Shown: piece by piece, positions 45,625 through 55,147 of the stretch
Numbering within the stretch: position 1 is the first letter of the stretch
How the letters are laid out: each line of letters begins with the position of its first letter
NCBI GenBank assembly: GCA_035772735.1
Contig: JASDFA010000020.1
Span: forward strand, 109,461,501 to 109,525,500
Source: Datura wrightii
Taxonomy: Eukaryota > Streptophyta > Magnoliopsida > Solanales > Solanaceae
DNA: 64,000 nucleotides
Reading direction: 5' to 3'
Program-made: the position numbers and the translations under genes
The notes under the pieces: model-generated
The model's database searches: none
What the model was told of the DNA's origin: nothing
Seen by the model: only the letters and a program-made list of their open reading frames with translations

Positions 45625-48600
45625 TGTTACATTCCAATTTTTTTGTGATTATTTGATGTTTTTATGTCGTGTTAAGGGATGTATGGGCTGTATATTGATT
45701 GTAGGTGAGGAGGGAAACATATACGAAAGGAAGAGCGAAGAGTATGTGAAATTCATAAGTAAGGGTCAATTTTAAATAAATGTATCTTCTGATCTACAAT
45801 GAGTTAGAAGTTCTACAAACTATCAAATTAAAGGTATTTGAGTTTAGTTTTCAAAACATAAAACCTTTCATCAATCAAAGTTCAGAATAAAAAGTTATGT
45901 GCATTTTACTGAAGCCCCATTAAGCAGTAACATAAGCACCGCCTCCACCGCCCTACCCCTATTTATTTAAGTTGTTTGCTGCTCAAATCATATCATTCCT
46001 ATCCAAATTTGAGATTCCTGCTTAGGGGACACTTCTCTATATATTTTACATCAGAACCAAGATAAATCAAGACAAATCATCAACCAAAAATTCAATCCAA
46101 ATGAAGAAGATCATTGCAAAGTTGAAGAGAGGCATTGGTGAGTCTTGTTACTGCGTTTGGCAGCATGTTTATGATATTTTTTATTCATTTTTGGAGTAGT
46201 ACTAAGCTGCATATATACTCCCTTTTGATAATGGTTGGATTCAAGTAAGTAAGTAAGGATTCTACCGTTTAAACTTACCAAAAATCTTAGCTAAAACCTG
46301 GAAAATTGGAATCTAGACTAGGTTGTTTTTTTATATGTGTTTAGCTAAAGTTTCTGCCATGCTTTAGGCAGTGAATCTGCTGTGTTTGCAACCATGTTAA
46401 GCTTCCTAGATACTCCAGCTTAGTAGGAGTAGAATATAAGAAAAGGGTAACCATTTCTAGCTGTTAAACTTGCAAGAATTTCCTTAGTTAAAGCTAGAAG
46501 TTGAAGTTGGTTTTGTGACTCATTTTTGGTGTGTTTTTGGGTGAGGTTTCTGCCAGTTTTTGGAGGTTGATATAGCTGTGTTTTGATGGGAATATACTCC
46601 TTTTATGCCGGGGATATATCACAAAAAAAATATAGGTAAGTTCACCCTTTCATATTTTCCCTTAAAGGTTGTGGAAACAAGTTAAAACAAAGTATTGAAA
46701 TATTATTTTGTATTGTTGTTATGGCTGTTGTTGGGATGATGTTTTGGTTAGAAAATTGGCTCAAACTAGACTTGTTACATGAGTATAACTTCAAGGAATT
46801 GAATAATACTAAACATGGTTGTTGGAGGAAAGAAGAGATTAAGGAAAACTCGTCGGAACAAGGTATGTAAGGCGCTCTTTGTCTCTTGATTTTTAAGCAC
46901 GAATTCATGCCGAGGATGAATCCGGCATTCCCCTATACTTAAGCTTATGTAGTAGCATATTATGATTCTTCCCCGTAGTTATAATTACTTGGTATTAAGT
47001 CATATATTAGCTAAATATTTGGAACACATGAATGTAAAGTGAAGAGGGCAATTGCCTTCGATTATGGCCATAGTTGTAAATTGAGTCTGAAGTCCCCTCA
47101 TCATGCACTGTGAGCTGGTCCTTTATATTATGTTATGTATTTTTGGTGTCAAAGATGTTTCACATCATGATTTCTAAGAAAATTGGTAAACATGGAAAGA
47201 CAATGATGCGCGGACGAACCTAATATTTGAAACCGGTTTTAACTCAATAAGGGCTAACGAGGGTGACGAAATGGAGTTGCCTTACAATAGTTTCCTACCT
47301 CTCTTATATGCATGTTTTAAAGTACTTGGGTCCATGAGAAGGTCCCCCGATCTCTATCCCTTAAGCTAAGAAACTAATTAATGCATTTCTTAATTAACCG
47401 ATTACGTCAAACTTGCAAAATAGAACTCGAATGTGTAAACTATTGACATTTCTATTGAACCATCTTTATGGGAAGGTTATACATAGTTCATGATATTAGA
47501 AGGTTATATGAAAACCATAATATATATATACACTTATGCTTACATTTAAGTTACACTCTAAGGCGACAAGGATTGCCTTTAGAAAGTCGCTATATGTTTA
47601 TTAGAGTTCTTGAGTTATCTAAATCTCATGAGAATTGTTTAAGGCTTTAAATAGAAATGTTACATGTTCTTTGAAAGTTGAATATGTGTAAGCAAGTTAA
47701 CCCACATGTAAAGGTCAAGGCGCTAGTAGCAAAGGAAAGACAAGAGTAAATATTAGATCTTTTAAGGTAATATGTGAGTTGTATACTCTCTGTCTGTAGT
47801 TGATATCAAGAACCTTTGAATGATGTTAAAATATCAGTAAGATAAGGTTTAAGAGATAAGGTTTGCAATTAGATAAAAAGGTGAGTGCGTATAAGAATTA
47901 CTGAAATAGTGAACATGAGCGTAAATAATTAAGTAGGGAATGACAAATCCTATTTGGAAAAGAAGTTAAGATGAATACGGAAAGTAGAGCTAAAGGTTGT
48001 TAACTTAAACGATAACGGTTACGATTGTGAATGAGTTACGCAAATGGCTAGCAAGATTTACCTTGTTCTAAAGACGTTTAGTGATAGAGTTATAAATAAT
48101 GTTGTTTATGATCAGTTTGTGTTATGTTGATGAAAGGCCAGTAAAATGTTAACTTCTTATGAAATGATTAAGATCGAATATCTTTGAGATAGTAACTCAA
48201 GTTAAGGAGAAGTTCTTCGTCGCACTTTTTAAACAATTATGCTTGATTATTTGTCCTAAGTATTGGGTTATTTTTTTCAAGTTTTAAAGGATTTTTCCCA
48301 GAAGTTTCTAAACTTTTTATAATGCCGCTAAGCTTTCCTAAGCTCCTCATATATTGTAAAGTTTCAGACGAGCCATTCGTATATTGTCTAAAGCACGACT
48401 ATAAGTCTTTATTTATCTTAAGGCAGCTCCTAGACAGTTGCCTAGCATTTTCATGTTAAAGAGCTCCAAGTTTAAGATACACGAGCTATGTTTTCCTATT
48501 CATAAGTTACGTTGAGATGTGATATGATGTGCAACAAATGAGGTATACTCACTATTCTTTATATGAAAGTATGAAAGTCAAATGAGTATAAGCATGAAAT

Positions 48601-49139
48601 AAATGTTAAGATTGTTAATAGAAAATGTTAAGTTAAGCTATTCCTCCCCGCTCCTCATGTTAGAGTTGCTAGGAGATGTTTAAAATCATGAACGTGTGTC
48701 TACACAGTCTTTATGATATTCTAGTCCTAAGAACTTTCTTAGAATTCGTTCACAACATATGTATGTATTTAAATGCTAAATGAAAGACCTATATGTATAT
48801 GACATAATTGTAGTATTTAAGATTGTGGTAATATCCTACACATGTTATAATTACTGACTCAGCATATTTCATGGTTTTCAGTACACATATAGACTCCATA
48901 TGAGCCATATCAGCTCCATTTATGATTGTGATTGAGATTTATTTTTATTTTACTTCGGCATGGTACACCGGCTGGAGATATTCTTAATTTACCTCGATAT
49001 GATACACCGGCTAGAGATATTTTTATTTTACCCCGATATGATACATCAGTTGGAGATATTTATATTTTATCTTAGTATGATACACTGGATGGAGATATTT
49101 TTATTTTTACCTCGGTGTGGTACACCGGCTAGAGATATT
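45625..49139 (+). repeat. LTR of element E, left piece
   Basis: Starts TGTTACATTCC after GTAAG, a possible target site that cannot be checked because the other end is outside the window. A TATA-like CTATATAT lies at about 46038-46045. Donor-like signals AG|GTAAGT near 46635 and AAG|GTATGT near 46862 echo the Tekay leader pattern. It is interrupted at 49140 by element F and resumes at 62042. The full LTR is about 4.3 kb. Confidence 0.7.
48937..49139 (+). repeat. Minisatellite of about 39-bp units in the LTR of element E
   Basis: Five units of the form tttattttacctcgatatgatacaccggctggagatat, differing at several positions. A sixth, partial unit lies beyond element F at 62042-62080. Element F inserted at the end of unit five. 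Confidence 0.85.
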
Positions 49140-50567
49140 TGTTCGGGTGTTTGCTATATGGGTTATATACCGACACGCAAGTGCACGTGGTCAAACAAGT
49201 AGTAAGTGGCTTAAGTAAGCCAAGTATCGAACCAAGGAGACTCTGGATAAGTAAAAATTGCTCAAGTATACTATATTCTATCTTACGTCTAAATATGCTG
49301 ACAACAAAGTAACCAAAAGTTAAATAATTTGTTTATAAAGTATATACTAAAACTATTAACAACTATCTACTTTGAATTGAAACTATGGATATGAGCATGC
49401 CAAGGTTAAGAACAAGTAATGAGCATGATTATCAACATACATTGGTTAATCTTCTCTTCCTGTTGCTAGCCAAGAACATTAGCCTAGAGATTAAAACTCT
49501 CATATTTAATCTCACTTAAGAATCATAAACCATCCGTCTACATTTCTGTGATCAAATGCAATTTATGACCTAGCAATACAATTCCGATTCCTAAATTGAC
49601 TAATACGACTTTCAAGTATATTTCTATCAGGAAAGCACATCAAAACCCAATTTTCCCAAATCAAGTTAAGAACAATACCCTATTAATTCACAACTTTCCA
49701 ATTTCGTGCTCTCTCGAGTGAAATCGGACTTTTTAGATGTACATTAATGTCGGCCACACACCAATGCAGTAGAAACAAGAATTAATAGAACAACATGGAA
49801 GAAGAAGATGAAAAACCATATAATTCAATAATCAAAATTCATCACGAATGTTCATAACCTCAGCAAGGAAGGAAATTAGCCACTCATTTGTGGATTAATC
49901 ATCCTAAAACAAGTGTTAATCATACAAACAAGTGATTGAAAGAAGAAAGAAAGAGAGAAAAACCCTGAGCTTTTTCGTCCCTCAACTGCCTGTAACCCAT
50001 GTCCTTGCTCCACCAAGTCTGAATTAATTAATAATAAGCCTAAGTGTTCTATTTATACTAGTGGGAATTTTTCTCGGAATAACAAGCAACGTGTCACGGA
50101 GTGCATCGCGGAGCACTGCCTCCGCGACACGGCGTGGACGCGGACCCTCTCTAGAAATTTGGGGTCCGGGAATAAAGCTTCAACATGGCATGGCATGCAA
50201 CGCGGAGGCTTGCCACCGTGCCACGGAGCTGTCGCGAGGCTCCACTGGAATTTGCCTAATATTTCACCCTCCAGGCAGAGTGCCTCCGCGATGGTAGCGT
50301 GGCACGGCTCCATCACGGAGCCCCTTTAATTGGTGCAGTCCAATGCCTTTTTCGTGCTCGAATCCAAGTCCAACTCCGATATTGTTCCAACATGCATTTT
50401 AGCTCCTCAAAATCACATTTTACCTACAAAACAATGCTAATCATGTTGGTTAGTATAAATTCACATCTTATTACCAATTGCATGAAAATGTATACATATT
50501 GCTAGATAAACAAGGCGAAAATGATACGTTTCAGTATCACTTGGGCATATAAATCTGCCCAAGATCA
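49140..50567 (-). repeat. 3' LTR of element F
   Basis: 1428 bp with the same ends and length as 60609-62036. The U3 palindromes and TATA are described separately. Confidence 0.95.
50052..50131 (-). promoter_or_regulatory. U3 core of element F 3' LTR: TATA and palindromic module
   Basis: TATAAA (minus) lies at 50052-50057. Upstream is CGTGTCACGGAG at 50090-50101, an 18-nt spacer, and an arm with one mismatch (CTCCGCGACACG) at about 50120-50131. More pieces, such as TCCGCGATGG and CCATCACGGA, lie out to about 50325. Confidence 0.75.
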
Positions 50568-50582
50568 CTTACCCCACACTTA
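50568..50582 (-). other. Polypurine tract of element F
   Basis: The minus strand reads TTAAGTGTGGGGTAAG immediately before the 3' LTR. The core AGTGTGGGGT (50571-50580) recurs at 52431-52440 and 53811-53820, on either side of ORF3. Confidence 0.65.
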
Positions 50583-52446
50583 AATCCTTGTTCGTCCTCG
50601 AACAACAAACACACAATTCATGCAAATTACATCCCAACCTTCGCCACTATGGTGCGACAATTTGAGCTACGGTCATACCGATCATTCAATATTGCAAATC
50701 ATCAAGAAAACATGCATGGTCTTAACAATGCAATGACCTTTAATACATCAAGACCTCCTAGACTTTAAGAATCGACTCTCGACTTTGGCAAACTCATGCA
50801 AATCAGCTAATCAAGATATCCGACACGAAAATCAATCTTTCATCAAGCATGTGCCCTCACAACTCAAGAGAATCTTCCCCTTTATGTTCATGTGACACAC
50901 AAACATTCAAGTAGGGGCATGTAAAAATTAATTTCACTCTCTCTCCCGAAAGAATTCACATGCATCATGTCATGACCCATAAGCTTGCCCTTAGTGTATT
51001 ACTCCACTAATATAAAGAAATGCAATGTAAGATCACGTAGGACTTTAATGGGTTGTAATGGAAGCTATGGAACTAGTACATACTGGATTAGCCAATAATA
51101 GCCACTAGCATCATTAAGCGCCTTTTCAACACATTCCCATCAACGTATGGACATTGTTTCTCTCTTTTCTTTTTTTTTCATCATCCCATTCATGATGATT
51201 TACCTTCGTCTGGCCCATTTCATCAAGCACACTTGACTCAAAAACAAAGATTTTTCATGCACCTTCATTATCATTTAATTATAGCAAGTGCACCTTCAAC
51301 CTTTTTCTTTTCTTTCCTCACTCTGCTTTTCTTTTTCTTTTCACCATTCTCACTCTTTGACACTTTGGGAAAAATCTTTTTTTTGTTCTTCTTAAGTGCT
51401 TAAGAGTTTTGTATAGACTTTACGGCTAATGAAAAGAAAGAATTAAGCTTAGTTTATACATTTTTGGACAAAAGAAAGAAATAATAGGCTAAAGGCTCAA
51501 TGGGCTGACTAGGGTATACAATCACATAAAAAGGAGAGTATGACAAGAAAAAAATAGAAACTCTCGGTTAAGAAAGAAATGCCTACATCCTTTCCAACAC
51601 TACACCTCCTTCATTTCGTTTTGTACACACACCAGGCAAGTTCTAGACACTTCACAATAGCATGGAATACAATACCTCACTTCACACTTTATGCACATGC
51701 TCGATTCAAGATGCATTCACAGACTCTTTAATTAGCCAATTACATGAATTCAAAAATTAAGCCTCAATCACACCGAATCAAATTCTACAGCCAAGGTAAC
51801 TCAACATATTTACAAAATTGCATGCTTTCATACGAATCACTTTTGCATTTTGAATATCAATTACAACCCGCAACCAACATTTCACAACCATATAGTAATT
51901 ACAGGTTCCGTGATGCAATCCACCAAAGAAAAAAATTTGAAAATAAATTGAAATCACTACTCCTACCGACTACATTTCCCTTAAGACGGTCGTCATCCAT
52001 CCATCATAGGGAACGGTCACTAACTATGACTTCGGTTCAATGGGACTATTCTCGATAAAAGAACCGAAAACAAACTCCGAGAAACCCAAAAATAAAAATT
52101 GAAAATTTTTGCAAAACATCAATCATTTCGATGGAAAAATATTTACAAAATATTTTTAATATGTACAAAATATTTTCGCAAAATTTTAAAAATATCGATC
52201 ATTTCAATAGAGAAAAAAAATTAAATGAAGAAAATATTTACAAAAATTTTTACAGACTTAGCTGGCAACCACAACATTTCACAACACACATCAATTACCA
52301 CAATTATGTACAGATACAGAGCAGTTTGCACTTTGCACTTCACAAACATAGGGCAACATAAACATACAAAACAAAACAGAGGAAAAATATACAAGCAAAC
52401 CAGCCCAGCCCCAACACCTAACTACTCCCCACCCCACACTTAAATC
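50583..52446. other. Non-coding 3' region of element F
   Basis: About 1.9 kb between the ORF3 end and the PPT. It has low-complexity pyrimidine stretches (near 51160 and 51300-51380) and no frame with a recognisable domain. Confidence 0.6.
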
Positions 52447-52466
52447 GAACACTGTCCCCAGTGTTC
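52447..52466. terminator. Hairpin downstream of ORF3
   Basis: Perfect 8-bp stem GAACACTG / CAGTGTTC with a TCCC loop, about 45 bp beyond the ORF3 stop. A role in RNA 3' processing or stability is a guess. Confidence 0.35.
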
Positions 52467-52508
52467 ACAAAAATTAAAATCACAAAATTGGGTGGTGGAA
52501 CTCCCTGA

Positions 52509-53729
52509 TCAGTCAAAATATTCGACTTCTTCATCAGGTGCTGCTGCCTCATCGCCCATGTCCAAGTCACCTCCATCGTCGTCATCGGACTCCACATCGG
52601 AGTCCTCCCGACGTGTCTCCTCGTCCGTGGGGACGTCATTGTCAGTGGGCTCTACAAAGGCTGGCCCCACTCGGCATAGAGCCCTGGCGTTTTCGCCAAA
52701 TGGGTAATTCAGCTCGAGCTGCCATAGCTCCTCCTCCGTGGCTGGTCTCCCACCAATCCGAAGCTGGAGCATTTGCATTCCGAACATCCGTGCCATGTAC
52801 TGGTCGTCACGAGCATGTCGCTCGCCAAGCGTCAGCACTGGCCCGTGTGTGGTGTCGGGGGCCTTAGTTTTGGTCACGTCAAGGGCCCTCCGCTCCAACT
52901 GCGGGATGTAATCCAAAGCCTCTTCCTCGACGTCGAGGCCCCAGAGAAAGGTGGTGATAAGTCCACCGAACCCATACCTGTGGCCCTGGTGTAGTCGGGC
53001 TCTCTTCATGGCGGATATGATGACCGCCCCAACATTAATCTCCAGCCCTTTCATCAGGGCATACACCAGGCAGACACGGTCCCGGGTCACATCAGTCATG
53101 TACACCCTCGGGATTAGGCACGAACAGACTATCTTCAGCCAGATCCTGGCCTCCTTGTTCATTTGAGAATACGGCAGAGTCTGGTGGTAACCCCTCTCCT
53201 TATGTCTGCTCCATCTGGCTGTGGATCGAGCCCCACACAATGTGCGTCTGATATCGGCATATGGTGGGGTGATGTTCAGCTGGCGGAGAACGTGGGCGTC
53301 TGTGTCCCGTGCTCCAATGAGGGCATTTAGCTGCTGGGGTTCCAGAGTGACAATCTGCCCTCTGATCTTGATTGTGTGGCTTCTGATTACCGGGTTCCAA
53401 TTAGCATAGAACTCCCGAACTAGATGTAGGTTGCATTCCTTGGGCTCCTGAAATATGAAGCTGAGCCCAGCTGCCTCGATCCTTTGCACTATGCGGGGGA
53501 ACTCCTGTGCTAGTGGTTCCCGTGCAATATGCTCCTCGGGGAAGTATTTATTCTCCTTGTGTTTGGTGTACCACTTCTTCCCTTCATCGGTTACCCACCT
53601 CGTTCCGTATTGGCGGCGTTGGCCGCGCGGAACTGCTGGTGCAGCTGAGACTGCTGTGCCCAACCTAAGTCTTTTTCTCCCGGTGCCTGAAGTAGATGCA
53701 CCTTTACCCTTATCCTGCCTACTTGTCAT
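52509..53729 (-). CDS. ORF3 of the Athila element (putative plant transposon protein type)
   Basis: An intact frame between pol and the 3' LTR, the env-like position. The frame is open from 53765, but the ATG at 53727-53729 (MTSRQDKGKG) is preferred because a good splice acceptor (TTTGTGTTGACAG) lies four bases before it. The product is 406 residues: a basic start, a central conserved-looking domain (WTRHKERGYHQT-like, EARIWLKIVCSCLIPR, VCLVYALMKGLEINVG, AMKRARLHQGHRYGFGGL) and a very acidic C-terminus (DSDVESDDDDGGD). There is no signal peptide or clear membrane segment, so it is not a typical envelope. From memory it resembles the 'putative plant transposon protein' family found with plant retroelements. 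Its function is unknown. Confidence 0.8.
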   Translation of the reverse strand: MTSRQDKGKGASTSGTGRKRLRLGTAVSAAPAVPRGQRRQYGTRWVTDEGKKWYTKHKENKYFPEEHIAREPLAQEFPRIVQRIEAAGLSFIFQEPKECNLHLVREFYANWNPVIRSHTIKIRGQIVTLEPQQLNALIGARDTDAHVLRQLNITPPYADIRRTLCGARSTARWSRHKERGYHQTLPYSQMNKEARIWLKIVCSCLIPRVYMTDVTRDRVCLVYALMKGLEINVGAVIISAMKRARLHQGHRYGFGGLITTFLWGLDVEEEALDYIPQLERRALDVTKTKAPDTTHGPVLTLGERHARDDQYMARMFGMQMLQLRIGGRPATEEELWQLELNYPFGENARALCRVGPAFVEPTDNDVPTDEETRREDSDVESDDDDGGDLDMGDEAAAPDEEVEYFD

Positions 53730-53733
53730 TTTA

Positions 53734-55147
53734 CCTGTCAACACAAATAACAAGCGCAATGTCAAGCTAAATGAATATTAACTTCGGCTAAGGTCGGGTT
53801 AACCAAGTTTACCCCACACTTAGTCCTTAGCTACGGTTACGATACTACGGCAAGAATAACTTTATGTACACCAAAAACTAACAACTATACAATTCATGCT
53901 TAGTGCGTTCGCAAAGAAAAATTCGACGGTATAACTTTAGCGTACTACTCAGACTTCATACAGCTAATCCCAATCACTACCATCGCTAGAAATTCAATCA
54001 TCGCACTTAGCAAAGGAAAACAACAAAACAAAAACAACAACAAAAATTCTATATACATATGAACCTATATAATCAACCCAATTTGAACAATTTTCAGCAT
54101 TTTCCCAAAAACCTGAGAATTCGTCGTCTATTAACATTCAAACAATATTCTACAATGACTTATCTCATTCAATACATACAACTCGGCATATAATTCACAA
54201 ATTTAACAAGTTACCCATTTCGATTTCAACAACCAAGCCCTAGAATTTGAATTTCGCAAGCAAATTCGAATCATTCATGCAATCGACAAGTTCAAACGAT
54301 CATTACAACAATTCGAACATTTATCAATCAAGGAATAACTCAAATTCATGCTAAATTTCGACTTGGGGTGATTTAGTTCACCTCCCATGCTTAAATTTGA
54401 ATGAAATCGACAAAAACTTGAGAGATAATCGGAAAACATATCTCGTAGTTGAAGAACCGAAGAAAACTCGTTAATTCTTTGCTTTATACCGTGGCACGTT
54501 GATGGGAGAGGGGTTTTTGGGTGTTTTGTCGCGGAGAAGTGTAAAAAATGAGGGGAAAAGGGAGAAATCGGGGGTTTAAAATGAAGGAAACACGCGGGTC
54601 ACCCGGCAACCCGGTGTGACCCATCACAAATTATAGGGCAACGTGTCACGGAGTGCATCGCGGTGCACTGCCTCCGTGACACGGAGCCATCGCGATAGCC
54701 CTCTGGAATTTTTGAAAATTCCAGTTTACACTTCAACGTGTTACGGAGGGTAACGCGGAGGTCCTCCTCCGTGACACAGAGCTATCGCCCCAGCTCACTG
54801 TCTCTACATTTTATTAATTTTTTCATACCTTGCCTTTTCCTTCACGATTCCGTGCACATTTTTCTCCGTTTGACCTGAAAATCACCTCACTAAACAAAAT
54901 TGGTTAGATTAATAAGTTTCACTAACTAAAATGAAAAAAATACTACTAAAACAAAAAATTTGTACTAAATCAAGAAAAAGAAAATTAAAATAAAATCTAT
55001 TTACACTTTTACAAAATAAAAGAAAAAAAAATATTTTTCACGGGTTGCCTCCCGTGCAGCGCCTGGTTTACCGTCGCGGCTCAACGTCCTTTATGCTCAA
55101 TTTTCCGCTAGGGTGATGGACGATTTCTCACGATCATTGTCCTCCCC
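53734..55147 (-). promoter_or_regulatory. Promoter-like spacer between pol and ORF3 of element F
   Basis: 1.4 kb with no coding sequence. On the minus strand, two copies of the 12-18-12 module (54737-54778 with single mismatches per arm; 54642-54683 perfect) are followed by a pyrimidine-rich stretch. A TATAAA box (54483-54488), a leader-like region, the AGTGTGGGGT motif (53811-53820) and a splice acceptor ending at 53735 come next. The part nearest pol (about 55035-55110) carries the GGGTTGCCTCCCG sequence often found after Athila pol. This looks like a separate transcription unit for ORF3; that is inferred. Confidence 0.5.

Noticed and set aside
52509..53765. Envelope protein
   Set aside because: No signal peptide, no clear transmembrane segment, and an acidic soluble-type C-terminus.
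52492..53781. Several plus-strand open frames across ORF3
   Set aside because: They are antisense shadows of the ORF3 frame; the GC-rich coding keeps the opposite strand open.
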